64,000 nucleotides of DNA, from positions 5,542,001 through 5,606,000 of the forward strand of contig NZ_JAPFCC010000001.1 in the NCBI RefSeq assembly GCF_025562715.2, read 5' to 3'. Shown here piece by piece: positions 41,203-50,297 of the stretch (positions are counted from its first letter, which is position 1; each line of letters begins with the position of its first letter). Below the pieces are notes generated by a model. It saw only the letters and a list, made by a program, of their open reading frames with translations. It was not told the origin of the DNA and did not search any database. The translations under genes and the position numbers were made by a program. This DNA comes from Endozoicomonas gorgoniicola (GTDB lineage: Bacteria > Pseudomonadota > Gammaproteobacteria > Pseudomonadales > Endozoicomonadaceae).

Positions 41203-42390
41203 ATGAGTAACTTCTGTAGCTGGAGGGGCTGGAGGGTACTGCTGGCTCTTTTAGCGACCGCTTACCTGCTACCCCATTTTGCAGCTGCTGAGTCTCCGGA
41301 TCTGGTTATCAGTCTGGTTCGCCATGGTGATCGTTCTCCCCGGGTACCTTTGAATGAAGCCCTCTGGCCTATGGGTAACGGTGAGCTGACATTAAAGGGG
41401 GTAAAGCAGTGCTACGAGCTGGGGAAAAAGCTCAGACAACGCTACTTCTCTGATGATTTTCCTGAAACCTGGCACAGTGGTTACAGCCGACATATTGCTA
41501 AAAGCCTGAATCGCACCATCCAGTCTGCCAATGCCATCCTTCAGGGCTTTTATCCTGCAGGGGTGGCTGAAACCGGCCTGCCGAACCAGACGCAAACTCC
41601 CTCTTTGTTTGTCTATCCTCCGGAATCTGACTTTCTGTTCGGTGCCCATCACATTTGTCCGGGATTTGTGAAACGCATGGAAGCTCTGGAAAACAGTGCG
41701 ACATGGCGACAGAAAAAAGCGAGCTATGGAGCGCGCTTTTCACACTGGGCAAAAGTGGCTAACCGGCCGAAACAGATTTTTTCCCTGATTCCTCTGATAG
41801 ATGCCGTTTTCATCCGCAAGCTTTACAACATCCCGTTGCCTGATGATCTGACCCCTGCAGATCAGGAACAACTGATTGGTTTGCTGGACTGGTTTTTCAC
41901 CGAACTGATTAAAGATAAGCAAATGCTCCAGCTCCTGAGTGCAAATTTTATTCAGGAACTGATCGACACTCTTGATGGCTATCAAGCCCGGAGTCAGGCT
42001 TGCAAGCCCGCCCGCCATAAAACCTGTAAAGGGAGTCATTGCGAACGCTTTGTCCTTTATGTGGCCAGTGATCTTAACCTGCTGACATTTCTGGCCATTA
42101 TGGGGGTTGCACGCACTCAGAATGTCGTCGGCTACGGGTCTCACCTTGATCTTCTTGTGAGCAGCAGTGAGGCAAGAAAGCCCGTCGTTAAATGGTTTCT
42201 CGATGATGAGCCTCTAATATTAACTGCCTGTCAGGGGGACTGTTCGCTTGAGCAAGTGCTATCCCTGCTCAGAAAACAGCTACCAGAGAACTGGCAGGCG
42301 TTATGTGAATTTGGGTCAGGCGTACAGCTTAAAGGCAGCCGTTTTCAGTACTACGACCATAACAGTGAGACGACAAAAGAAAATGACTGA
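41203..42390 (+). CDS. Histidine acid phosphatase family protein
   Basis: A 395-residue exported protein (signal peptide through about residue 26, HFAAAES). The N-terminal catalytic block VISLVRHGDRSPRVPL has the RHGxRxP nucleophile motif. Later features are the HSGYSRHIAKSLNRTIQSA block and YGSHLDLLVSSSEA. The C-terminal HD motif reads YVASDLNLL, so the usual His is Ser while Asp remains. Family members remove phosphate from phosphoesters, phytate or phosphoproteins in the periplasm or outside. It is a branch more common in eukaryotes. Activity may be changed by the missing His. Confidence 0.75.
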   Translation: MSNFCSWRGWRVLLALLATAYLLPHFAAAESPDLVISLVRHGDRSPRVPLNEALWPMGNGELTLKGVKQCYELGKKLRQRYFSDDFPETWHSGYSRHIAKSLNRTIQSANAILQGFYPAGVAETGLPNQTQTPSLFVYPPESDFLFGAHHICPGFVKRMEALENSATWRQKKASYGARFSHWAKVANRPKQIFSLIPLIDAVFIRKLYNIPLPDDLTPADQEQLIGLLDWFFTELIKDKQMLQLLSANFIQELIDTLDGYQARSQACKPARHKTCKGSHCERFVLYVASDLNLLTFLAIMGVARTQNVVGYGSHLDLLVSSSEARKPVVKWFLDDEPLILTACQGDCSLEQVLSLLRKQLPENWQALCEFGSGVQLKGSRFQYYDHNSETTKEND

Positions 42391-42540
42391 TTTTGTGAAC
42401 TATATTTACTCAGCTCCGTCAAACGATGGTGAACAAATACTAAATTGAGCCCGTATCATTGGTTCCCGGATGTTTTATATGGTTTTCATATAGATGTTAG
42501 GCAATGGTTCTCAGGGTTCAGTCCCCGGAAGGAGAATTGA

Positions 42541-43359
42541 ATGCGTAAAGTTGTTTCGGTAGGTTTTCTGCCCGCAGTGGCTGTATTGGCCATTCTGCAG
42601 GGATGCAGCAAGCCCAAAGAATGCCCAAAAGTGACGCCTGTGGTTGACGATAGCCGCCCTGCAGCCGTTGAAGAATCTTACGACTGTTCCATAGTCGACA
42701 ACAGTGACCCCATGAAACAGACCTGGTGTGAAGCCAGAAGCTTGTTTGATGAGAGCGCTGCGGCAGGTGATCCTGAGGCCTTTGGTCCTTTCCTGAAAGG
42801 TTTCCGTCAGGGCATCAACGATGGCAGGCGTGCTGAAGTCAGCAGTGTTGCCCGGGAACCACTTGAAGGACAGAATGAAAAGCCTTTCGAAGCAGGCTAC
42901 CGTGCAGGCTACAACGGCATGGTTGATAAGCTGGGCATTCTGGAATATGACTGTCGGGACGGCGAGCAGGCCAGTGAATATAAAGATCGCTGGTGTGAAG
43001 CTGAAGACGCCTATCGAATTGCCGGTGTAGGCAGCAGTGATAATCCATTTATGAGAGGTCGCTTTGTTGATGGTTATATGGCGGGTGGGCGTGTAGCGCT
43101 GACCGTACCAACCTCTATGGAGTCTTTCTTCAGTGGTGAGAATCCGGAAGGTAAGCAACCGGCAATATTCAAGCCTGAGGATAGTGAAAATCTGCAGGGA
43201 ACCACTCTGGCGTTCTATCGTGGCTTTGATGAAGGTTACAAGGCAATGATTGCCAGTATCCGTGAATCCATTAATCAGGTGATGCAGCAGATGCAGATTC
43301 CAAACGATATGCAACTGCCTGAAGGCCTGATGCCTCCTCAACCGGATCAGGGGCAGTAA
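42541..43359 (+). CDS. Lipoprotein with an internal repeat
   Basis: A 272-residue predicted lipoprotein: the signal peptide ends in the lipobox LQGC at residues 19-22. Two related segments follow, about 47-97 (YDCSIVDNSDPMKQTWCEA to GFRQGINDGRR) and about 140-181 (YDCRDGEQASEYKDRWCEA to GFVDGYMAGGR-like). Each has two Cys and a Gly-rich F/Y-x-x-GY-x-x-G pattern. The C terminus is Gln/Pro-rich. No family is recognised. A strong terminator follows. Confidence 0.75.
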   Translation: MRKVVSVGFLPAVAVLAILQGCSKPKECPKVTPVVDDSRPAAVEESYDCSIVDNSDPMKQTWCEARSLFDESAAAGDPEAFGPFLKGFRQGINDGRRAEVSSVAREPLEGQNEKPFEAGYRAGYNGMVDKLGILEYDCRDGEQASEYKDRWCEAEDAYRIAGVGSSDNPFMRGRFVDGYMAGGRVALTVPTSMESFFSGENPEGKQPAIFKPEDSENLQGTTLAFYRGFDEGYKAMIASIRESINQVMQQMQIPNDMQLPEGLMPPQPDQGQ

Positions 43360-43372
43360 GATCTGGCTTGAC

Positions 43373-43405
43373 AGAAGAAAGCCCGGATACTGGCTTTCTT
43401 CTTCT
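43373..43405 (+). terminator. Rho-independent terminator
   Basis: An 11-bp stem AGAAGAAAGCC/GGCTTTCTTCT with an eight-base loop and a pyrimidine-rich tail, 14 bases after the lipoprotein stop. Confidence 0.85.
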
Positions 43406-43431
43406 AATGATTTAAAAAAGGAGTTTTAAAC

Positions 43432-44337
43432 ATGCGTAAAAGAATTTACCTGAAATTTGTCATATTATTATTTGCTGTTTTGAATGTTTGCTCATCAAAA
43501 GCAGAAGTTATGGCTGTTTTTCATGAAAGCTATCGTTATGACCCGGCTATTGAAGTTGTAATAGATAATTATATTAAAAGTGCTGAAGTTAAAGGTCATA
43601 AAATAATAAAAGTATTTGTACCTACGCAGACAATCACTGAACTGGCAGATAGCATTCATATTAATTTGCTTAGTCAGGATGTGGCTTTAAAAGATATTTC
43701 AGGTATTAATTTTTATGGTCCTGTATTGTCTGAAAAAGTAACTGTTAATTCGACAGAACTTTCTGGTTACAGTCTGTTCAGACTTCAAAATATTATTTAT
43801 GAACCTCAGGCATCTGATGATGTGCTTTTAGTTAAAAGTGATCATATGTTTGATATAGTGAGATGGGTCTCTCATCAGTCTTTTAAGTCTAATAAAGAGT
43901 TAATTAATCATTTAAACAAATCATCGAAAAATATTGCACCTGATAACTCTGTGAATCTTGGAATTCAGCACCTGAAGGACTTAGAAGAAAATATTTATAA
44001 ATGTATACCGTATTTCTATGGAGCATATATACAACAGCGAGATGATATCCGTATTCTCTATAAAGGATTATCATGGCTTCTCTTTTACGCAACTCTCTCA
44101 TTACCACAGCTTGTAGAGCCCAATCTTTCCGGCTTCACCAAAACGGCGAAGGATATAGCAAGATTGTGTAGTTTGGGAGCGATGAGTTACTACATGCTAA
44201 GCTTTGTGCCTACCTACACAGACAGGTTGTTGAAAGGAAACGAGATAAATGCTGAAGAGTTTTGCCGTAAATTCATTATCCCTGTCATGAACAATGACGG
44301 GTTGTTAAAAACTTTCCAAAAGAACGATCAGTTTTAA
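43432..44337 (+). CDS. AT-rich exported orphan protein
   Basis: A 301-residue protein with a signal peptide (MRKRIYLKFVILLFAVLNVC, cleavage near SSKAE). Lys, Ile, Asn and Tyr are frequent, and the gene is clearly more AT-rich than its neighbours, which suggests recent transfer. Residues 205-260 contain hydrophobic stretches (LSWLLFYATLSLPQL; LCSLGAMSYYMLSFV), perhaps membrane-associated. AAAAGGAG upstream is a good ribosome binding site. No family is recognised. It lies between a terminator and DUF2835. Confidence 0.65.
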   Translation: MRKRIYLKFVILLFAVLNVCSSKAEVMAVFHESYRYDPAIEVVIDNYIKSAEVKGHKIIKVFVPTQTITELADSIHINLLSQDVALKDISGINFYGPVLSEKVTVNSTELSGYSLFRLQNIIYEPQASDDVLLVKSDHMFDIVRWVSHQSFKSNKELINHLNKSSKNIAPDNSVNLGIQHLKDLEENIYKCIPYFYGAYIQQRDDIRILYKGLSWLLFYATLSLPQLVEPNLSGFTKTAKDIARLCSLGAMSYYMLSFVPTYTDRLLKGNEINAEEFCRKFIIPVMNNDGLLKTFQKNDQF

Positions 44338-44502
44338 TAATCGTTTCCAGAATGTTAACCGGGACCGCATTGCCTGAGCCATAAGACAGCAGTGTGATTC
44401 AGGCTTCTTCAAAACGGTGTATGCAACACTAACTTTGCAAAAGCGGAAGATAAACTGCTAAATTCTAGTGTGTAAAAGAATCATTTATGGAATGGAGGCA
44501 GC

Positions 44503-44724
44503 ATGCACACGGCAGTGTTTTCAATCAGCCTGAACTCTGAGCAGGTTTTGCTCTATTACAAAGGCAAAAAACACCGGGTTCAGGTGCGAACCAGAGAAGG
44601 CTTCACCATGAGCCTGCCTTACGACATTCTGCTACAGCATGTCACCCGTGAAGGCATTCACGGAACCTTTGAAATATCCTATAGCGATGATGGCAAGCTG
44701 GGTGATTTGCGCCGTCTGAGTTAA
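44503..44724 (+). CDS. DUF2835 family protein
   Basis: A 73-residue protein of the DUF2835 family, small basic proteins of gammaproteobacteria with unknown function. The conserved pattern is FSISLNSEQVLLYYKGKKHRVQVRTREG, then SLPYDILLQHVTREGIHGTFEI. GGAGGCAGC before the ATG is a strong ribosome binding site. Single gene with its own spacer; a convergent terminator follows. Confidence 0.88.
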   Translation: MHTAVFSISLNSEQVLLYYKGKKHRVQVRTREGFTMSLPYDILLQHVTREGIHGTFEISYSDDGKLGDLRRLS

Positions 44725-44753
44725 TACAGCCCTGAGCTAATACAGCCCTGAGC
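44722..44753 (+). repeat. 16-bp direct repeat after the DUF2835 gene
   Basis: Two perfect copies of TAATACAGCCCTGAGC, beginning at the stop codon, with TAATAAA following. Each copy starts with a stop codon. Confidence 0.9.
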
Positions 44754-44776
44754 TAATAAACAGCATAGGCAGACAC

Positions 44777-44809
44777 AAAAGAGGCATTGTCAAAAACAAT
44801 GCCTCTTTT
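44777..44809. terminator. Bidirectional terminator between DUF2835 and the ferredoxin gene
   Basis: AAAAGAGGCATTGT pairs with ACAATGCCTCTTTT around a five-base loop. T-tracts occur on both strands, which serves the two convergent genes. Confidence 0.9.
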
Positions 44810-44836
44810 GTATTGAACTGCATTAAGCCGCAGATA

Positions 44837-45088
44837 TTACGCAGCGCTGGTGATGATGGTGTACTTTTCCATCAACTCCTCTTTGGATTCCTGGTGTTCA
44901 GGGTTCAGCTCAATGCAGTCGACAGGGCAGACATTCTGACACTGAGGCTCATCGTAATGACCCACGCACTCTGTACACAGAGTCGGGTCAATTTCATAGA
45001 TTTCATCTCCCGGGGAGATGGCGCTGTTAGGACACTCAGGTTCGCAGACGTCGCAGTTGATGCAATCGTCAACAATGACTAAAGCCAT
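44837..45088 (-). CDS. YfhL-type 2[4Fe-4S] ferredoxin
   Basis: An 83-residue ferredoxin with two cluster motifs: DCINCDVCEPECPN and then LCTECVGHYDEPQCQNVCPVDCI. The longer spacing in the second motif is the hallmark of the YfhL/FdxA-like bacterial branch (Allochromatium type). It transfers electrons at low potential in the cytoplasm; partners are unknown. It lies 33 bases after coaD in the same orientation, the gene order also seen in pseudomonads. Confidence 0.93.
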   Translation of the reverse strand: MALVIVDDCINCDVCEPECPNSAISPGDEIYEIDPTLCTECVGHYDEPQCQNVCPVDCIELNPEHQESKEELMEKYTIITSAA

Positions 45089-45121
45089 GGGGTCTTCTCC
45101 GAAAAGCCTGTTCTGATCAAT

Positions 45122-45607
45122 TCAGTCTTTCTGACCAAATTTTTCAGCCAGAGCCTTGCCAACGCAAGGGTCTACAAAATTCGTTATATCTCCACCCAGA
45201 GACGCGATTTCACGCACCAGGGTTGAGGATATATACGAATACTGCTCCGCAGGCGTCAGAAACAGGCTGTCTACAGATGGCGCCAGAACACGGTTCATGT
45301 TCGCCATCTGAAATTCATACTCAAAGTCAGAAACAGCACGCAAACCACGCAGAATCACGGTTGCCTGCTGCTCTTCCAGAAATTTTGCCAACAGAGAACT
45401 AAAGCCAGTGACCTTGACATTATCAAGGTGAGCAATGCTTTCCTCAGCTAATCGAACCCGCTCGTTCAGGTCGAATAAAGGTTTTTTTGTGGGGCTGGCA
45501 GCCACCGCAATAACAACTTCGTCGAAGATGCGAGCGGCGCGCTCGACCAGATCCATATGGCCTTTAGTGATCGGGTCAAAAGTGCCAGGATAGATAACTT
45601 TGCTCAT
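45122..45607 (-). CDS. coaD: Phosphopantetheine adenylyltransferase
   Basis: A 161-residue CoaD that makes dephospho-CoA from phosphopantetheine and ATP, the fourth step of CoA synthesis. Nucleotidyltransferase motifs are YPGTFDPITKGHMDLVERA (TxGH site) and EYSYISSTLVREIASLGGD (ISSTxxR). VILRGLRAVSDFEYEFQMA is the substrate site. The length is normal. The ferredoxin gene follows downstream and is probably cotranscribed. Confidence 0.97.
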   Translation of the reverse strand: MSKVIYPGTFDPITKGHMDLVERAARIFDEVVIAVAASPTKKPLFDLNERVRLAEESIAHLDNVKVTGFSSLLAKFLEEQQATVILRGLRAVSDFEYEFQMANMNRVLAPSVDSLFLTPAEQYSYISSTLVREIASLGGDITNFVDPCVGKALAEKFGQKD

Positions 45608-45776
45608 CGAAAGTGCTTTTCCTGCTATATCCTCCTAAACGGAGGTTGTGTTGGCAAATCAGGGCGCAATCGTAACGAAATCAGCCTTCAGGCTCAAATT
45701 TATCAACCGCAATCGGAGTAAGTAGACAGCCATCAACTCAAGCGGTTGATGGGCTGCGCAGGAAGTTTAATGTCAA

Positions 45777-47246
45777 TCATCGTGTTGCAAGAAACTTCAG
45801 AATAGCCTGCTTAAACTTGCTGTTATGGGGGGGGAAGATCAGTTTTACTGAATTTAAGCGCCCCTTGGACAGAACTGATTTCGCTTTGCTGAAGGTCAGG
45901 AATCCCTCCTGCCCGTGGTAGTGACCCATGCCTGAAGGCCCGATGCCGCCAAATGGCATATCGTCGATGGCAACGTGCATCAGTGTTTCGTTAATGCAGA
46001 CACCACCAGAGTGGGTCTGTTGCTGTACCTGATTCTGGCGCTGTTTACTGGATCCGAAATAATACAGTGCCAGAGGGCGGGGGCGCGTCCGAACAAAGTC
46101 GATCCCTTCTTCAAGGTTATCAATCGCAATGACCGGCAGCAACGGACCAAAGATTTCCTGTTGCATTACCTTCATGTCGTCTGTGGCATTCAGAATCAGG
46201 TGCGGAGGAATACGACGAGAACCGTCAGTGATGGTTTCATCATCCAGAGTTACAACAGTAGCGCCTTTGTCTCTGGCATCCTGAATTAACGACAAAAGTC
46301 GTTGATGCTGGCGATTATTAATAATGGCTGAATAGTCACTATTACCGCTGACGGTTGGGTACATTGACCGGAACGTCTTAAAATAGGCGTCGATGAACGC
46401 CTGCTGCCGTGACTTGTTGATAAGAATGTAATCTGGTGCCACACAGGTTTGACCGGCATTCAGGGACTTACCATAGCAGATGCGTTCGGCTGCTTCCTGC
46501 AATGGAAAGTCATTGTCTATGATCACCGGCGATTTACCACCCAGCTCCAGAGTCACAGGTGTAAGGTTGTCGGCAGCGGCACGCATCACATGCTTGCCAA
46601 CCGATGTTGAGCCGGTAAACAACAGATGGTCAAAAGGCAGTCTGGAAAAAGCAGCGGCAACATCTGCCTCACCGTTGATCACAGTAACAAGACCGTCCGG
46701 AAAGGTTCTGGCAATAATATCAGCCATCAGTTTTGAGGTTTCCGGAGTGAACTCAGACAATTTCAGCATGCAGCGATTTCCGGCTGCCAGTGCGGCAACT
46801 AATGGCCCCATAGCCAGAAACAGCGGGTAGTTCCAGGGAACAATAATGCCTACAACCCCCACCGGCTGATAAATGACCCTGGCTGAAGCTGGCTGCAGGT
46901 GCAGTGGTACGCGCCGACGGCTGGGCTTCATCCATTTTTTCAGGCGTTTGCTGGCGTAAGCAATATCACTCAGGGAGGACATAAATTCCGCCAGCAATGT
47001 TTCATTGCGGGAACGTCCACCAAAGTCGGTATCAATTGCCTGAATAAGGTCTTCCTGATGATTGAGTAAGGCCTGCTTGAGTTGCTGTAGCCATTTGCGC
47101 CGCTCAGAGGCGTCAGGGCAAGGGTTTTGAAGGAAGGCTTTCTGCTGTTTGCGCAACTGTCCTGCCAGTGTGTTTTTTATATCAATAGCTGGTATTTCAG
47201 TTGCGCTGGTGGTTTGCTTATTATTTTCCAGAACGATCTCACTCAT
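45777..47246 (-). CDS. Aldehyde dehydrogenase, coniferyl aldehyde dehydrogenase-like
   Basis: A 489-residue NAD(P)-dependent aldehyde dehydrogenase. Motifs are VGIIVPWNYPLFLAMGPLVAALAAG (Asn/Trp active-site loop), LFTGSTSVGKHVM, VTLELGGKSPVII (catalytic Glu) and NAGQTCVAPDYIL (catalytic Cys). The C-terminal IDDMPFGGIGPSGMGHYHG block matches the CalB/coniferyl branch, which also oxidises medium-chain aldehydes. No neighbouring lignin-pathway genes are present, so its true substrate is uncertain. Confidence 0.88.
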   Translation of the reverse strand: MSEIVLENNKQTTSATEIPAIDIKNTLAGQLRKQQKAFLQNPCPDASERRKWLQQLKQALLNHQEDLIQAIDTDFGGRSRNETLLAEFMSSLSDIAYASKRLKKWMKPSRRRVPLHLQPASARVIYQPVGVVGIIVPWNYPLFLAMGPLVAALAAGNRCMLKLSEFTPETSKLMADIIARTFPDGLVTVINGEADVAAAFSRLPFDHLLFTGSTSVGKHVMRAAADNLTPVTLELGGKSPVIIDNDFPLQEAAERICYGKSLNAGQTCVAPDYILINKSRQQAFIDAYFKTFRSMYPTVSGNSDYSAIINNRQHQRLLSLIQDARDKGATVVTLDDETITDGSRRIPPHLILNATDDMKVMQQEIFGPLLPVIAIDNLEEGIDFVRTRPRPLALYYFGSSKQRQNQVQQQTHSGGVCINETLMHVAIDDMPFGGIGPSGMGHYHGQEGFLTFSKAKSVLSKGRLNSVKLIFPPHNSKFKQAILKFLATR

Positions 47247-47322
47247 AACCTGCTGCCCTCCGGTGGTAGAGGGTCAGTGTGCCAGAGATTGAATTTAAAG
47301 CTCAATGACTTTTTGAAGACTA

Positions 47323-49059
47323 TCAGTAGTCGCTTTCATGCCATTCATTAGAGTTAAGGTATTCGCTTGCAGCTTTGATAATTTCAATGCCTTGCTTTTT
47401 GCTCAGTTCCTCGGTGTGTAGCGATGCATCTATTAATTTTGTTTTCAATGAGTCCAGTTGTGCATTGATCGACTCTTCAGGCGTGTCATTGTGACTCTCG
47501 CTAGCCAGTTCAGATGAGCGGAATTTCAGGTATGCCTCATCAGTTATTGGCTCTTTCCAATATATGGAATTAATACAGTATTCCGCCGCGCAGATCAGTT
47601 CTTTTTCATCTCTGGGGAGTGTTGAAAGGGCAGGCCAGTGCTTTAAAGTTTCGCTCAATTCTGTATAGGCAAGTTCTTTCCGGAGGTCGTGTGTGTTTTT
47701 TAAACTATAAGTTGATTCTTTTGATTCAAAAATCAATGGCTCAGAGCGAGGTGATGTTGATGCCGGGATTGAATCTGCAGAGAGCTCTTCTTCGGCAGCG
47801 TCAAGTGTCGATGTAGGCAAGTGACTATCAGGCTCAAACTCTTCAAAAAATTCACACGCAGCCAGTATCGTTTTTTCTATGTCGGGATTACCATTTTTAT
47901 TCATTAAGGATATACCTAAAAGTTCCTGTAAATCCATTAGGCTATTGTTTTTCTTATCTCTAAATTTTTGAGCGTACCCTTTATTGGATCCCTCTATTTC
48001 TTCAGACCTGCTACTTCTGTTAGCAAATTTTTCTAAGTCTTTATATATGTATGTTTTTGCGACTAATTCTCTGTGCTGTTTGAGTTGTTCAATGCTTTTT
48101 TCGGCGAGATAAATCAGATTTATTTCAGAGCGGGTATTAAGTCTAATTTTGTATTTTTCTTGTAATATTTTTTCTAGTCTGGAGAAGGCTTTTTGTGTTT
48201 TTTCTTGCTTTTCTTTACTCCATTTATTTGAGTGCTTCAATTTTTTTCTTATTGGCTTTGGAGTAGTGCCTGCAACTATTCCAAGCAAATCCATATTTTC
48301 ATTTAGTTCACTGAATTCTTTTTCTGGTAAGGATTCGCTCATTAATAATTTAGCCTTATTATATAAGGCGTTGGCATAATGTTTGTTTCTTTCCTTATCA
48401 TTGTCATGATAAATCTGTTTAGATATCTTGTTTCTTAAGGTAATTAACTGAACATAAATTTTTTCATCTACAGTAATATGTTTTTTTAGTTTTGTTGTTT
48501 TTTGTATTAATTGATTGATATTTTCTATATTTATTTTCAGTTTTCGCTGCTTTTGTTCTTTCTTTAGCTTGTTCTCTAAGTTGAAATCAACAAGGACTTT
48601 AGCTAATTCATCAAGTGAATCCTGGCATGAATTGACTATTTCATTATCTTTAGAATCAAGTAGTTTTTTTTCATACTGAGCCAGTTTGTCTGCTGTTTTG
48701 TCTGCTGTTTTGTCTTCTTGCTTTAGGCTATCTGTATTAACGCCTTTTGTATTTAGCCATTGTTCAACATATTTTACTGCATCCCTTTTATTAGTTCTAA
48801 GAATTCCACTCTCCAGGGGATGTTTAGCATTAGCTTCTTGCCTTTTTTTTTCAGATGTATTCGGCTCTTCAGCTAATTGAACTTTTCGTTTCTTGACAGG
48901 CTTTTCTTCCTGATCGTCACAGATGATGGGTGACGAGAGATTTCGCTTAATGGCCTTGTGCGGTATAAGCCTGGGCGTTGATACAGACTCAGAATAAGCG
49001 GCGCTGGTTGAAGCCTCGCTATGATAAATAGGTTGTGATGCTCTGTTTATGCTGTCCAT
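47323..49059 (-). CDS. Coiled-coil protein with an SV40-like nuclear localisation motif
   Basis: A 578-residue, AT-rich gene product with no Sec signal peptide. The first 50 residues are Ser/Thr-rich (SEASTSAAYSESVSTPRL), as in type III effectors. Residues 54-60 read PVKKRKV, almost the SV40 T-antigen signal PKKKRKV. A KTADKTADK repeat lies near 125, and long charged coils fill the middle (DKLAQYEKKLLDSKDNEI; LKKEQKQRKLKINIENIN). A second Ser-rich region lies near 425-450. No catalytic motif is recognised. A host-nucleus effector is an attractive but unproven idea. Confidence 0.65.
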   Translation of the reverse strand: MDSINRASQPIYHSEASTSAAYSESVSTPRLIPHKAIKRNLSSPIICDDQEEKPVKKRKVQLAEEPNTSEKKRQEANAKHPLESGILRTNKRDAVKYVEQWLNTKGVNTDSLKQEDKTADKTADKLAQYEKKLLDSKDNEIVNSCQDSLDELAKVLVDFNLENKLKKEQKQRKLKINIENINQLIQKTTKLKKHITVDEKIYVQLITLRNKISKQIYHDNDKERNKHYANALYNKAKLLMSESLPEKEFSELNENMDLLGIVAGTTPKPIRKKLKHSNKWSKEKQEKTQKAFSRLEKILQEKYKIRLNTRSEINLIYLAEKSIEQLKQHRELVAKTYIYKDLEKFANRSSRSEEIEGSNKGYAQKFRDKKNNSLMDLQELLGISLMNKNGNPDIEKTILAACEFFEEFEPDSHLPTSTLDAAEEELSADSIPASTSPRSEPLIFESKESTYSLKNTHDLRKELAYTELSETLKHWPALSTLPRDEKELICAAEYCINSIYWKEPITDEAYLKFRSSELASESHNDTPEESINAQLDSLKTKLIDASLHTEELSKKQGIEIIKAASEYLNSNEWHESDY

Positions 49060-49205
49060 AGCTGTTTATTAATCCTCAATGCTGTCAAAAAAGATCGTTC
49101 GGTTCTATTTTGATAGCTGATTAGCAGGAAAGTTCCGGTACTAAGATATGATTTGTAGAAGGGAGGGCGTGTCAGCTCCTGGCTGGAGCTGACACGAAAA
49201 GCTAA

Positions 49206-50297
49206 TCAGCAGATGCGGTCAGCTTTGTAGTAAGCGGAAGCCGCGTCAATACCATTGTCAAACTGAGTCTGACCGTCGGTAGAGGTCTTCAGGTTCTCGC
49301 GGGATTCAGCGGTTTCAGCGGGCAGCAGGTGGTCTACAGCGGCTTTTTCTTCCAGCAGTTCCTGCTCAGTCTTCTTCATCATGGCCTGACCGTATTCGTT
49401 GACTTCCAGGTCTTTAATAATCTGGTAGCTGCCGAATTCGCAGATACATGGGAAGGAGTAGTAGATGCCCTTGGCGACGCCATAGCTGCCATCGGAGATG
49501 ATGCCCATGCTGACAATTTTGCCTTCACTGCCCAGAGCCCAGTCGCGCATGTGGTCCAGACCTGCCTGAGCAGCGGAAGCCGCTGAAGACAGACCGCGCC
49601 ATTCGATGATTTCAGCACCACGCTTCTGGATACGGGGTGTGAACTCAGTTTTGTACCAGTCTTCGTCGACCTGATCGATAACAGACTCACCACCCAGAAC
49701 GGTTGCATTGTGCAGATCCGGGTACATGGTTGGGGAGTGGTTACCCCAGACAACAACACCGTCGATGTCTGAAGGGTTCACGCCCAGCTTGTTGCCCAGA
49801 ATGCCCTGGGAACGGTTGTGGTCCAGACGGGTCATGGCACAGAACTGGGATGGGTTCAGGTCAGGCGCGTTACGGGACAGAATCAGGCAGTTGGTGTTAG
49901 CCGGGTTACCGATGACCAGTGCTTTAACATCGCGGTTAGCCACTTCGTTCAGAGCCTTGCCCTGTTCGGAGAAAATAGCCGCATTAGCTTCCAGCAGGTC
50001 AGCGCGTTCCATGCCCTTGGAGCGAGGACGGGCGCCTACCAGCATAGCGTAGTGAACGCCTTTAAAACCGTCGAATGGGTTGTCGTGCAGGGTGATGCCG
50101 TGAATGAGTGGGAATGAGCAGTCTTCCAGCTCCATGGCTACGCCGCGCAGCTTGTCCATTGCCTGTGGAATTTCAACCAGTTGCAGAATAACTGGCTGGT
50201 CAGCCCCCAGCATTTCACCAGCGGCAATCTTGAACAGCAGAGAGTAGCTGATGTTACCGGCTGCGCCAGTCACCGCAATGCGTACAGGTTGTTTCAT
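49206..50297 (-). CDS. mdh: Malate dehydrogenase with a C-terminal extension
   Basis: A 363-residue malate dehydrogenase of the cytoplasmic MDH branch. NAD-binding VAVTGAAGNISYSLLFKIA-like N terminus (VRIAVTGAAGNISYSLL), ARPRSKGMERADLLEAN, VIGNPANTN, the catalytic LDHNRSQ and WGNHSPTMYPD (catalytic His) are all present. It oxidises malate to oxaloacetate in the TCA cycle. Homologues usually end near residue 327; here about 36 residues follow VDHLLPAE (GQTQFDNGIDAASAYYKADR). The extension is polar and of unknown role. Monocistronic by context. Confidence 0.92.
   Translation of the reverse strand: MKQPVRIAVTGAAGNISYSLLFKIAAGEMLGADQPVILQLVEIPQAMDKLRGVAMELEDCSFPLIHGITLHDNPFDGFKGVHYAMLVGARPRSKGMERADLLEANAAIFSEQGKALNEVANRDVKALVIGNPANTNCLILSRNAPDLNPSQFCAMTRLDHNRSQGILGNKLGVNPSDIDGVVVWGNHSPTMYPDLHNATVLGGESVIDQVDEDWYKTEFTPRIQKRGAEIIEWRGLSSAASAAQAGLDHMRDWALGSEGKIVSMGIISDGSYGVAKGIYYSFPCICEFGSYQIIKDLEVNEYGQAMMKKTEQELLEEKAAVDHLLPAETAESRENLKTSTDGQTQFDNGIDAASAYYKADRIC

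Noticed and set aside
42511..43341. Minus-strand frame of 276 codons
   Set aside because: Antisense to the lipoprotein gene, which has a lipobox, a ribosome binding site and a terminator.
45727..45756. CAGCCATCAAC/GTTGATGGGCTG hairpin after the aldehyde dehydrogenase gene as terminator
   Set aside because: The stem is fair but there is no T-tract on the relevant strand; left uncalled.
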